A DNA stretch of 64,000 nucleotides from Leucobacter edaphi. GTDB lineage: Bacteria > Actinomycetota > Actinomycetes > Actinomycetales > Microbacteriaceae. The position numbers were made by a program, and so were the translations under genes. Below are positions 17,836 through 25,649 of this stretch, one piece after another (position 1 is the stretch's first letter; every line of letters starts with the position of its first letter). The stretch lies in contig NZ_JAEHOI010000005.1 of the NCBI RefSeq assembly GCF_016522535.1, forward strand, positions 124,001 to 188,000. The letters run 5' to 3'. Under the pieces are notes generated by a model. That model was not told where the DNA came from. It saw nothing but the letters and a program-made list of their open reading frames with translations, and ran no database searches.

Positions 17836-17984
17836 GATGGACCCCAAACCGGGTCCCCGCCCAGACCGCGATGACGGCGCACCGGGCGTTCCGCCTCTGC
17901 GGGCCACTCGCCCGCACCGCTGAGCTCCCGTCCCCGCATCACCCACCCGTTCCACCACAGACCCCGAAGGATCCCGCCTCCGAT

Positions 17985-19778
17985 ATGTCACGGACCCGCA
18001 CCGACGAGAAACCGCAGCAGAGCAGCGCCGCCACCGACGAGGGCATCCTCCACGGCCGCGCGAAGAATCTCGCGCTCACCGGCCTCTTCTTGAGCATGGC
18101 CGTCTCCATGCTCTCCATGACCGTGGTCGGCACCTCGATGCCGATCATCATCGCCGACCTCGGCGGCAACCAGGCCGCCTTCACGTGGGTCGTCACGGCG
18201 ACCATGCTCGCCTCGGCCATCTCGACCCCGATCTGGGGCAAGCTCGCCGACCTGACAAGCAAGAAGGTGCTGCTCCAGACCTCGCTCGTCCTGTTCACCG
18301 TGGGTTCCGCGCTCGCCGGCATGGCGCAGGATCCCGGCTGGCTGATCGCGTTCCGCGTGTTCCAGGGCCTCGGCGCCGGTGGCCTCGGCGCGCTCGGCCA
18401 GATCGTCCTCGCGGAGATCATCAGCCCGCGCGAGCGCGGCAAGTACATGGGCATCATGGGCGCGATCATGGCGGTCTCGACCGTGGGCGGCCCCCTCCTC
18501 GGCGGCGCGATCACCGACGCGATCGGCTGGCGCTGGAACTTCTACGTCGCGGCCCCGATCGCGGTCGTCGCGATCATCGTGCTGCAGCGCACCCTCCACC
18601 TGCACACGGTGAAGCGGAAGGTGCAGATCGACTACCTCGGCGCCGCGCTCATCTCCGCGGGCTTCGCGAGCCTGCTCATCTGGGTGACGCTCGGCGGATC
18701 GCAGTTCGACTGGTGGTCCTGGGAGACGCTCGCGATGGTGGGCGGCGGCATCCTGCTGCTCCTGATCGCCGTGTTCGTGGAGCTCCGCGTTGCAGAACCC
18801 CTGATCCCGCTGCACCTGTTCAAGAACCGCACCTTCACGATGTCGGTCATCGCGAGCATCGCCGTCGGCCTCGCCATGTTCGGCACCTCAGTGTTCCTCG
18901 GGCAGTACATGCAACTCGCGCGCGGGAAGACCCCGACCGAGTCGGGTCTGCTCACGATCCCGATGATGGCCGGCGTGCTCATCTCCTCCACGCTCGTGGG
19001 ACAGATCATCTCGCGCACGGGCAAGTGGAAGCGCTACATGGTGGCGGGCTCCTTTATCCTGCTCATCGGCCTGATCATGATGGGTCAGCTCCGCTACGAC
19101 ACGTCGTTCTGGTACGTGGGCGTCTCGATGTTCGTGCTCGGCACGGGAGTCGGTCTCTGCATGCAGAACCTCGTGCTCGTCGTGCAGAACACGGTCTCCC
19201 CCAACGAGCTCGGCGTCTCGAGCTCCGCGGTCACCTTCTTCCGCACGATCGGCGGCACCGCTGGCATGTCCGCGATGGGCGCGATGCTCGCCTCCCAGGT
19301 CGTCACGTTCATCAAGGACGGCATGACCGAGCTCGCGAAGACGAATCCGGCAGCGCTGGCTGGCGCGGGATCGCTCGAGGGCGGCACGATCCCGAAGCTC
19401 GCCGAGCTCCCCGGGCCGATCCGCCTCGTCGTCGAGTCCGCCTACGGCCACGCGATCGGGGACGTCTTCCTCGCGGCCTCCCCCGTCGCGATCGTCGCGA
19501 TCGTCGCGATCCTGTTCCTGCCGAACATCCCGCTGAGCTCGAAGAGCGCGGCGCAGCAGCGCGCCGAGCTCGAGCGCCGCGAGGCGGCTGCGGCCGCGGG
19601 CCTCGAGGGTCCCGGTGCCGCGTCGCTCATCGAGTCGGTCGAGTCGGTTGAATCGGCCGAGTCCGCCGGCGAGGCCGCAGCGGCGAAGACATCCGTGAGC
19701 GGCGAACGATCCGGGCGCACCGCCGCGAGCGCGGCGGCCTCCCCGGGTTCTCGCCGGGACCACGGGTCGAGCAACTAG
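17985..19778 (+). CDS. MFS multidrug exporter, 14-TM DHA2 (EmrB/QacA) family
   Basis: A 597-residue protein with fourteen predicted membrane segments. It shows MSMTVVGTSMPIIIADLGG in TM1, ATMLASAISTPIWGKLADL with the GKLAD motif A, and GGPLLGGAITDAIGWRWNFY, the antiporter motif C of DHA2 drug/proton antiporters. The C-terminal 80 residues are a polar Ala/Ser/Glu-rich tail. ATG 17985 gives the usual short N-terminus; ATG 17871 is an alternative. The gene is 11 nt upstream of a marR gene and sits behind a palindrome-covered promoter, the classic layout of a substrate-inducible efflux operon. Confidence 0.88.
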   Translation: MSRTRTDEKPQQSSAATDEGILHGRAKNLALTGLFLSMAVSMLSMTVVGTSMPIIIADLGGNQAAFTWVVTATMLASAISTPIWGKLADLTSKKVLLQTSLVLFTVGSALAGMAQDPGWLIAFRVFQGLGAGGLGALGQIVLAEIISPRERGKYMGIMGAIMAVSTVGGPLLGGAITDAIGWRWNFYVAAPIAVVAIIVLQRTLHLHTVKRKVQIDYLGAALISAGFASLLIWVTLGGSQFDWWSWETLAMVGGGILLLLIAVFVELRVAEPLIPLHLFKNRTFTMSVIASIAVGLAMFGTSVFLGQYMQLARGKTPTESGLLTIPMMAGVLISSTLVGQIISRTGKWKRYMVAGSFILLIGLIMMGQLRYDTSFWYVGVSMFVLGTGVGLCMQNLVLVVQNTVSPNELGVSSSAVTFFRTIGGTAGMSAMGAMLASQVVTFIKDGMTELAKTNPAALAGAGSLEGGTIPKLAELPGPIRLVVESAYGHAIGDVFLAASPVAIVAIVAILFLPNIPLSSKSAAQQRAELERREAAAAAGLEGPGAASLIESVESVESAESAGEAAAAKTSVSGERSGRTAASAAASPGSRRDHGSSN

Positions 19779-19789
19779 GATTTGAGATC

Positions 19790-20356
19790 GTGCACGACGA
19801 CGCATCCGCCGCTGGCGGGCCCATCTCGCCGAAGGACGCGAGGATTACCGAGATCATCTCGGAGTTCTCGGAGATCTTCACCTTCGCGCGTACCCGCTGG
19901 GCCCGCTACGCGGAGGGCGTGCACCCCGAGCTCCGGGGTGTCGGCCTCATGGTGCTGCAGCTCATCCTGAAGAAGGGGCCCGTGACGGCCACCGAGATCA
20001 GCCAGATGCTCGACATGGACAAGGCCACCGTGAGTCGCCAGGTCGCGAACCTGCGCGAGATGGACCTGGTCGTCGCCGAACCGGCCGCCGAGGACAAGCG
20101 CGTCACGCTCCTCACCCCGAGCCCCCTCGCCCAGGAGCAGTTCGTGAAGATCCGGATCGCCTGGGCGGAGTCCTACCACGAGCGGTTCTCGGACTGGTCG
20201 ATGGACGACCTCGAGGTGCTGAAGCTCGGCCTGCACCGGTTCAACACGGCCTCGACGGATCCCGCCGTCGACGGCCCCGCCGCACGCTGCTCCCGGGAGC
20301 AGAATCACGGTCTGGAGGCTCCGCCCCGGAGCGAGCCCGACGCTCCCGCCGCGTAG
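19790..20356 (+). CDS. MarR family transcriptional regulator
   Basis: A 188-residue winged-helix regulator. The DNA-binding part includes GPVTATEISQMLDMDKATVSRQVANLREMDLVV followed by the wing EPAAEDKRVTLLTPS. The N-terminal 15 and C-terminal 35 residues are disordered-looking. It is co-transcribed with the DHA2 exporter and probably represses the operon through the TTGA/TCAA palindromes at 17789-17835. The GTG start lies 8 nt after a TAGGAT sequence that includes the exporter stop codon, so an extra near-leaderless promoter is possible. Confidence 0.86.
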   Translation: MHDDASAAGGPISPKDARITEIISEFSEIFTFARTRWARYAEGVHPELRGVGLMVLQLILKKGPVTATEISQMLDMDKATVSRQVANLREMDLVVAEPAAEDKRVTLLTPSPLAQEQFVKIRIAWAESYHERFSDWSMDDLEVLKLGLHRFNTASTDPAVDGPAARCSREQNHGLEAPPRSEPDAPAA

Positions 20357-20433
20357 CCCTCGCGGGCGCACGCTGTCCATTCCCCGCCGCGCGAGACGCA
20401 CCCTTTCGTTATCTGGATCCGCCAATTTCCGCG

Positions 20434-20447
20434 GTTGTCGAGACAAC
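20434..20447. promoter_or_regulatory. HutC/GntR-type operator candidate
   Basis: GTTGTC-GA-GACAAC is a perfect 14-bp palindrome. Its core TGTCGAGACA differs at one position from the yGTMTAKACr pattern known for HutC-subfamily GntR regulators. It lies about 125 bp upstream of a UTRA-domain gntR gene, which would fit autoregulation. Confidence 0.5.
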
Positions 20448-20529
20448 ATGTCCCCGGCCTTTCGCCTAGCGTTCAGGGGCAATTCACTTTGGGACGCGTC
20501 ACACACGAACTATTCACTTCGCGGCTACT

Positions 20530-20566
20530 TCCCGGGCGCTCACCCGGGATTTCCAACTTGTAACCT
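20530..20566 (+). promoter_or_regulatory. leaderless promoter of the gntR gene with upstream inverted repeat
   Basis: TAACCT (20561-20566) is followed by 6 nt and the ATG at 20573, with no ribosome binding site. An inverted repeat TCCCGGG-N6-CCCGGGA (20530-20549) occupies the -35 area and may be a regulator site. Confidence 0.55.
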
Positions 20567-20572
20567 GTCCCC

Positions 20573-21325
20573 ATGACGAGCCCCTCCCCCCTGCACGTGC
20601 AGCTCTACGAGGAGTTCACTCGCCGCATCCGCACCGGCCAGTGGCACCCGGGAGACCGAGTTCCGAGCGAGAAGTCTCTCGTCGCCGAGTTCGGCACCTC
20701 CCGCGGCCCGGTGCGGCAAGCGCTCGCCGCCCTGCGCGCCGAGGGCATGATCGTCGGCGGGCGCGGAGCCCCTCCCCGCGTGCAGCACACAGCCCCCACC
20801 CAGTCCTTCGGAACCTTCATGTCCTTCACCGAGTGGGCCAACGAGCTCGGCTTCGAACCGGGCCAGCGGGTCGTCGAGCTCACCCGCCGTCAGGCCTCGG
20901 AGGATACCGCCAGGGAGCTGCGGATCGCCCCCGACGCCCCCGTCGTCGAAATGATCCGACTGTGCTCGCTCGACGGAAAACCCGCGATGCTCGAGCGGGC
21001 CTCGTTCCCCCTCGAGGTCGGCCGACACCTCCTGGCCACCGAGCTCGACAACCGGAGCGTCTCCCAGACGCTCGCCGCGGCCGGCGCCCATTCGATCCGC
21101 GCGCGGCACGTCATCGACGCGATCTCGGCCCATCCGCTCGAGTCCGAACAGCTCGAGGTCGAGGTCGGTCACCCGCTCCTGCGGGTGCGCCGGCTCACGT
21201 TCAACGAGCTCGGGACCGTCATCGAGACCGCGGACGATCGCTACCTGCCCGCGATGGCGAGCTTCGTGGTCGAGAACAGCGCGGAGCACCGCAACCCGCT
21301 CACGCGACGACTCACGCCCTCCTGA
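20573..21325 (+). CDS. GntR family regulator, HutC subfamily (UTRA domain)
   Basis: A 250-residue regulator. Residues 5-70 form the winged helix (LYEEFTRRIRTGQWHPGDRVPSEKSL, then SRGPVRQALAALRAEGMI), and residues 90-240 are a UTRA ligand domain with MIRLCSLDGKPAMLERASFP and the late PLLRVRRLTFNELGTVIE strand. HutC-type members sense sugars, amino acids or histidine-like metabolites. No obvious target enzyme is adjacent: upstream is the MarR/exporter operon and downstream a convergent phosphatase-fold gene. Its gene appears leaderless. Confidence 0.88.
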   Translation: MTSPSPLHVQLYEEFTRRIRTGQWHPGDRVPSEKSLVAEFGTSRGPVRQALAALRAEGMIVGGRGAPPRVQHTAPTQSFGTFMSFTEWANELGFEPGQRVVELTRRQASEDTARELRIAPDAPVVEMIRLCSLDGKPAMLERASFPLEVGRHLLATELDNRSVSQTLAAAGAHSIRARHVIDAISAHPLESEQLEVEVGHPLLRVRRLTFNELGTVIETADDRYLPAMASFVVENSAEHRNPLTRRLTPS

Positions 21326-21331
21326 GCGCGC

Positions 21332-22084
21332 TTAGACGCTGATCAGCGGCAGTTCCGGAACGCGATCCTCCGCGCGGTGCTGCGCCGAGATCAGGATCGG
21401 CAGGTGGTCCGAGGTCCCGCGATCCAGGGTACGCACGCTCGCGATGTCGAGCCCGGCCGAGGTCGCGAAATCGAAATGCCCGCGGAACATGCGGTAGCGG
21501 GTGTAGGTTCGCTTGTCGCTCAGGCTGAGCTCGTAGCCGCTGTCGCGCATCTCAGAATCGAGACGCCCCTTGAACACCGGGTAGTTGTAGTCGCCGACCA
21601 TGAGCGCCGGCAGGCCGGGCCCGAGGATGCGCAGCTCAGCGAGAGCGGCGTGAATCTGATGGCGGCGCAGCGAGTTGAGCGCGGTGAGCGGCGCGGCGTG
21701 GAAAGAGGCGACCACGAGGTCGCGGCGGGCCTCGAGGTCGTGCAGCCTGACGCCGAGCAGCCGCTCGTGCGCGGGCGCGAGCAGGCGATCGTGCAGCGAC
21801 TTCTTCAGCTGGAACGTGTTGGCCGAGCGCGCGTGGAAGCGGTCTGACCGCACATACATGGCGAGGCCCAGCCGGTTGCGCTCGGTGGCGTGGACGAGCT
21901 CGAGGTGACCCAGCCGGGTGGGGAGCGCGACCGCCTCAGCTTCCTGCAGGCACAGCACATCGGCCTCGTGGCACTCGGCGAGCGCCCCGAGCTCGGTGAC
22001 GGCCCGGTTCTTTCTCAGGTTGTAGCTGATGATCTGCAATGCTCCCCCTCGGGGTCCCTCTGCTTTCATTCCGACCACGCCCAC
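21332..22084 (-). CDS. endonuclease/exonuclease/phosphatase family protein
   Basis: A 250-residue DNase I-fold metalloenzyme. It has IISYNLRKN, DVLCLQEAE with the metal-binding Glu, MVGDYNYP (the D-x-N motif) and TSDHLPILIS with the catalytic Asp-His. Substrate could be nucleic acid, a phospholipid or an inositol phosphate; the sequence does not tell. It is 38 nt downstream of the FHA gene on the same strand and may be the last gene of the kinase operon. The start is uncertain: GTG at 22084 or ATG at 22069. It converges on gntR with only 6 nt between stop codons. Confidence 0.82.
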   Translation of the reverse strand: MGVVGMKAEGPRGGALQIISYNLRKNRAVTELGALAECHEADVLCLQEAEAVALPTRLGHLELVHATERNRLGLAMYVRSDRFHARSANTFQLKKSLHDRLLAPAHERLLGVRLHDLEARRDLVVASFHAAPLTALNSLRRHQIHAALAELRILGPGLPALMVGDYNYPVFKGRLDSEMRDSGYELSLSDKRTYTRYRMFRGHFDFATSAGLDIASVRTLDRGTSDHLPILISAQHRAEDRVPELPLISV

Positions 22085-22122
22085 ACTACGCGCATCAACC
22101 CGGGAATGTGGCGAACGGTTCG

Positions 22123-23991
22123 TTAATCGATCCTGATCAGACGCACTTCGAGCGTGCCGATGACGAGCTGCTCGGTAGCCGGGCGTTCATCTCCTGCATC
22201 GAGCGGCACCGTGTCGCCGTTCGAGGCGACGAGCGCGACGCCGTTCGTCGAGGCGAGATCCTCGATCGTCCAGTCGTCGCCCATGCGGCGCATGCGGGCG
22301 TGCGACTTCGACATCGTGCGCGTCGGGTCCGCGATCTGCAGCACGACGGCGCCCTCGCGGGGAGTGGGCTTGCGGCCGACGATGATGTCGTCCCCCACGA
22401 GCTCGACGATCTCCCCGTCGGGCAACTCGAGCCCGTAGCGGGCGCGGCGCGCGACGACGACCGTGCGATCCTCCTCCGCTTCCTCCTCCGCCGCAGGCAT
22501 CGGGATCGACACCGGGGCGGGCTCGGGCGCGGGAGCCGCGGCCCTCGCCGGGGCCTGGGCCGCGGGGGCGTGAGCGGGTGCGGGAGCGGGAGCGGGAGCG
22601 GGCGCCGGGGCGGCGGGGACGGCCGGGGCAGGAGCCGGGGCGACAGCGGGAGCGGCCGGTGCGGGCGCGGGAACGCTCGGCGCCGGAGTCGGCACCTCGG
22701 CGGAAACCGCCGGTCCCGCTGGCTTCACCGCGCGTCGCGGGGAGGCCTCGCGCGCCGGGCTCCGCACGGGCTCGGAGGCGGCCGCGGGAGCGGCCTCGCT
22801 CGGCGCGGGCTGGGGCTCGGCCGGTGCCGCTGGCGCCTGCTGCTGGGGCTCCCGCTCAGGGGCTGAGTGGTGCGCCGGGGCGTGCGCCGCACCCGGCTCG
22901 GAGAATCCGGCATCCGCGCGTTCGGGCGCCCCCTGGCTCCGCTCCGGATCGGAGTGCGCGCCCGCGGGCGGCTCCGGGAGCACGAGCGGATCGACGATCG
23001 CGGGCATCATGCCGGTCTCGTCCTGCGGCTCGGGCCAGGAGAAGGGACGCAGCGGTTCGCTCGCCCCGAGCGGGGGAATCACCCGCGGCGGGGCGCCCTC
23101 AGCGGCGAGACGCGCGTAGTCGCCCTCGGTCGTGCGGCTGAAACCCCAGTCGTTGCCCCCGACGGGCGCCGCGGGAGCGGCGGGCGTCCGGGGGCGATCC
23201 TGGGCGTGATCCTGCTGGGCGAAGCCGAGCTGATCGAAACCGCTGCCGTGATCAGCGGAGGAGTCCTGCGCGGGTGCGGGTGCGGGCGCGGCCGGAGGCA
23301 CCGCGGGCTGCGGCGCGTAGGGCTGCGGCGCGGGCGGCTGCTGGGGGCTCCCGAAGTCGTGGTGCTGCGCCGAGGCCGGAGCCTCCTGCGCTGGTGCGGG
23401 CGCGAACCCCGGTGCGGGGTGCGGCGCGGGGTGCTGGGGAACCGCGGGCTGCGGCCACGCCGCAACGGGCTGCTGCGGCGCGTGGACGGCTGCCTGGGGC
23501 GGAGCCGCGTGGCTGGCCGCGGGAGACCCGTTCGGGCCGAAGATCCCGCCGGGAGCGTGGCTCGGCGCTACCTGCGACGGTGCGCCGGGGTAGGCGCCCG
23601 GCGTTGCGCCAGAGTATCCGCGATCGGCGATGTGATTCGCGAGCAGCATGGCCCAGAGCGGCGGCAGGAAGAAGCCCAGCACGGTGAAGCCGGGTCCCTT
23701 GCCGAACTCGGTGTTCAGGCGGTGGATGGCGATCACGCTCACCACGGCGACCACGATCCCGAGGCCGGGGACGAAGCCGAGGAGCACCATCCAGCCGGGC
23801 AGGCCACCGCGCTGGATGAGCTGCCACTGGTTCCAGACGGGGATCCAGCCGTGGCTCGACGGCAGTCCGAGATACGGGAACAGCCGCGAGAGCGCCCACA
23901 GATACCAGACGTAGATTGCGAGGCCGAGGAGGCCGCCGATCAGCGAGAGGGCCGTCACCGCTGCGAGGCCGCCGGCTGCATCACCGTTCAT
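22123..23991 (-). CDS. FHA domain membrane protein with DUF5684-like N-terminus
   Basis: A 622-residue protein. The first 130 residues hold three or four membrane helices with WIPVWNQWQLIQ and FGKGPGFTVLGFFLPPLW, a DUF5684-type domain. Residues about 140-510 are a very long Pro/Ala/Gln-rich linker. The last 100 residues are an FHA domain with IIVGRKP, MSKSHARM and LASTNGVAL, so the phosphothreonine-contacting Arg, Ser, His and Asn are all present. It would recruit Thr-phosphorylated partners to the membrane. Upstream on the same strand are a Ser/Thr kinase, a PP2C phosphatase and a protein with repeated Asp-Ala-Thr-Arg motifs, which make attractive partners. Confidence 0.85.
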   Translation of the reverse strand: MNGDAAGGLAAVTALSLIGGLLGLAIYVWYLWALSRLFPYLGLPSSHGWIPVWNQWQLIQRGGLPGWMVLLGFVPGLGIVVAVVSVIAIHRLNTEFGKGPGFTVLGFFLPPLWAMLLANHIADRGYSGATPGAYPGAPSQVAPSHAPGGIFGPNGSPAASHAAPPQAAVHAPQQPVAAWPQPAVPQHPAPHPAPGFAPAPAQEAPASAQHHDFGSPQQPPAPQPYAPQPAVPPAAPAPAPAQDSSADHGSGFDQLGFAQQDHAQDRPRTPAAPAAPVGGNDWGFSRTTEGDYARLAAEGAPPRVIPPLGASEPLRPFSWPEPQDETGMMPAIVDPLVLPEPPAGAHSDPERSQGAPERADAGFSEPGAAHAPAHHSAPEREPQQQAPAAPAEPQPAPSEAAPAAASEPVRSPAREASPRRAVKPAGPAVSAEVPTPAPSVPAPAPAAPAVAPAPAPAVPAAPAPAPAPAPAPAHAPAAQAPARAAAPAPEPAPVSIPMPAAEEEAEEDRTVVVARRARYGLELPDGEIVELVGDDIIVGRKPTPREGAVVLQIADPTRTMSKSHARMRRMGDDWTIEDLASTNGVALVASNGDTVPLDAGDERPATEQLVIGTLEVRLIRID

Positions 23992-24029
23992 CGTTCATCC
24001 ATTCGCTCAGGGCGCGCTTGTCTGCACCA

Positions 24030-24035
24030 AAGATA
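24030..24035 (-). promoter_or_regulatory. possible internal promoter before the FHA gene (TATCTT)
   Basis: TATCTT on the minus strand lies in the only sizeable gap (84 nt) between the FHA gene and the upstream operon genes. It would give a leader of roughly 30-35 nt. No -35 is evident. Confidence 0.3.
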
Positions 24036-24075
24036 CCTGTTCCCGCGCCGGTACGCGCCTCGGGTCCGCTTTCGC

Positions 24076-24828
24076 TCATGATCCGAACGCCGTTACCGCG
24101 ATCCACCAGAGGCCGGCGACTCCGACCACCACGAGCGCGGCCCCGCCGATCAGCGTGACCAGGCGTTCCCGCCGGTTGATGCGCGCGGTCGAGGGGAGGC
24201 CCGTGCGATCCGCCGCCGGGGGCGCTTCGGCCTCGCTCCCGGAGGGGGGCGCCGGTGCTGCTGCCACGCCGACGGGGAGCGCCTCCGGAGCTCGCGGGCC
24301 GTAGACCACGGGAATGCCGCGGCTCACGCCCTGCCGCGGCGAGGCGTCCTCGGCCCCGGCGACCGAGGTGTTGCGCACCCTGCGGCGCGGGTCGAGCGGT
24401 GACTTGAACATGAGCGCGGCGACATCGCGCGAAACATTTGTGACCAGGGGTTCTTCAACCGGCGGCGCGGGGTTTCTACTGCCCGTTGTCGCCCCCGTTC
24501 GGGTGACCGTGGACGGGCCGCCGACCCCGGGGAACTCCCGTTGCACGGGGCGGAGCAGGCCGCCGGGGGCCGCGGCGTCGCGCGCCGACTGTTCGCCGCT
24601 TCCCGCGGGGCGCGGCGCCTTCCGCGTCGCATCGTCCTCGTCCTGCTGCGCAGCGGGGCGCGGAACAGCGCGCGTCGCGTCGGGGTCCTCCGGCTCCGCA
24701 GAGCGCCGCTGCACCACCCGCGTCGCGTCGTCGTCCGGCACCGCCGCGGGACGCGCCACTGCGCGCGTCGCGTCGTCCACCTCGCGATCGTCGCCAGGAT
24801 CGGGGGTTACCGGGGGTCGCTCGGTCAT
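24076..24828 (-). CDS. single-pass membrane protein with four DATR repeats
   Basis: A 250-residue protein of no family I recognise. The first 75 residues contain four copies of an acidic-Asp-Ala-Thr-Arg motif, with Thr at 21, 36, 52 and 68, each followed by an Arg/Pro/Ala segment, at a spacing of 15-16 residues. A disordered middle follows, and one membrane helix lies at the C-terminus (about 226-246, VTLIGGAALVVVGVAGLWW). The ATG overlaps the PP2C stop as ATGA. Sitting between a PP2C phosphatase and an FHA protein, and downstream of a Ser/Thr kinase, the regular Thr sites look like a phosphorylation array (inference). The tail-anchored topology would leave the repeats in the cytoplasm. Confidence 0.8.
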   Translation of the reverse strand: MTERPPVTPDPGDDREVDDATRAVARPAAVPDDDATRVVQRRSAEPEDPDATRAVPRPAAQQDEDDATRKAPRPAGSGEQSARDAAAPGGLLRPVQREFPGVGGPSTVTRTGATTGSRNPAPPVEEPLVTNVSRDVAALMFKSPLDPRRRVRNTSVAGAEDASPRQGVSRGIPVVYGPRAPEALPVGVAAAPAPPSGSEAEAPPAADRTGLPSTARINRRERLVTLIGGAALVVVGVAGLWWIAVTAFGS

Positions 24829-25649
24829 TCGTGCCGCCTCCGCGGGATCGTCACCGTGAGCGTCTCATCGCCGGTCTCCCCCACCTCGACGTCCGACTTC
24901 ACCCACTGGGAGCCGCCGGCGATCGTGTCCACCACGAGCACGGTGATGTTGTCGCGTCCCCCGGCATCGTTGGCGCGCTGCACGAGCTCGTCGGCGACCG
25001 CGTCCGCGGCGCCGCCCATTGTGAGCGCGGCACGCAGATCCTCGTCGGGGACCTCGGTGGTGAGCCCGTCCGAGCAGATCAGGAGGCGCGTCCCCGTCTC
25101 GACGGGAACGAGCCACGAGTCCGCAGTGCTGTCGGCGGAACCGAGCGCGCGAGTGATGATGTTGCGCCCGGGCAGGCGAGCGTCCTCGGCGCCGTCGGCC
25201 GACATCTCGGCCCTGAGCGAGTGATCGATCGTGAGCTGCGTGAGCTCCGAACCGCGATGGAGATACACGCGGGAGTCACCGATGTTGAGCACGAGCCAGT
25301 GGGGGTGCCCGTCGGATTCCACGAGGACCGCCCCGGTCAGCGTGCACCCGGCACCGCGCTCGTGCCCCTCCGAGATCGCGGCAACGGCGGCTCGGGCCGC
25401 GTCGAGCGCAGCGGAAACGTCCTCGACCGTTGCGCGGCTCCCGAGCGGGAAGCGGTCGCGGAACGCGGCGACGGCCGCCTGGCTCGCGAGGTCCCCCGCC
25501 TCGTGCCCGCCCATCCCGTCGGCGACGATGAAGCACGGCTGCACCGCGAGGCCCGAGTCCTCGTTGACCTCGCGCTTGCGTCCCGGATCCGTCCGGAGCG
25601 CGTACTGCAGCTGCGGGCACCCTGACGGTGCGGTGTGTTCGCGGATCAT
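24825..25649 (-). CDS. PP2C-type protein serine/threonine phosphatase
   Basis: A 274-residue soluble phosphatase. It has REVNEDSG, VADGMGGHEAGD (metal ligands), LNIGDSRVYLHRG, LLICSDGLT and GGRDNITVLVVD, the full set of PP2C/PstP motifs, so it should be active. Unlike PstP of mycobacteria it has no membrane anchor. The ATG at 25649 overlaps the stop of the preceding gene as ATGA. It should reverse the phosphorylation made by the kinase at the head of this operon. Confidence 0.92.
   Translation of the reverse strand: MIREHTAPSGCPQLQYALRTDPGRKREVNEDSGLAVQPCFIVADGMGGHEAGDLASQAAVAAFRDRFPLGSRATVEDVSAALDAARAAVAAISEGHERGAGCTLTGAVLVESDGHPHWLVLNIGDSRVYLHRGSELTQLTIDHSLRAEMSADGAEDARLPGRNIITRALGSADSTADSWLVPVETGTRLLICSDGLTTEVPDEDLRAALTMGGAADAVADELVQRANDAGGRDNITVLVVDTIAGGSQWVKSDVEVGETGDETLTVTIPRRRHE

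Larger units (their letters stand above)
17478..17984. other. 507-bp low-GC divergent regulatory region
   Basis: This AT-richer segment separates the minus-strand surface protein from the plus-strand exporter operon. It contains a possible minus promoter at 17612-17640, an inverted repeat CTAAGTAA/TTACTTAG (17543-17550 and 17602-17609), and the exporter promoter with two palindromes at 17789-17835. Short open frames here (for example 17578-17763) show no start signal or recognisable domain. Confidence 0.6.

Noticed and set aside
17793-17984. N-terminal extension of the DHA2 exporter from an in-frame TTG
   Set aside because: The TTG is part of the -35 hexamer of a consensus promoter, so the codon lies upstream of the transcript.
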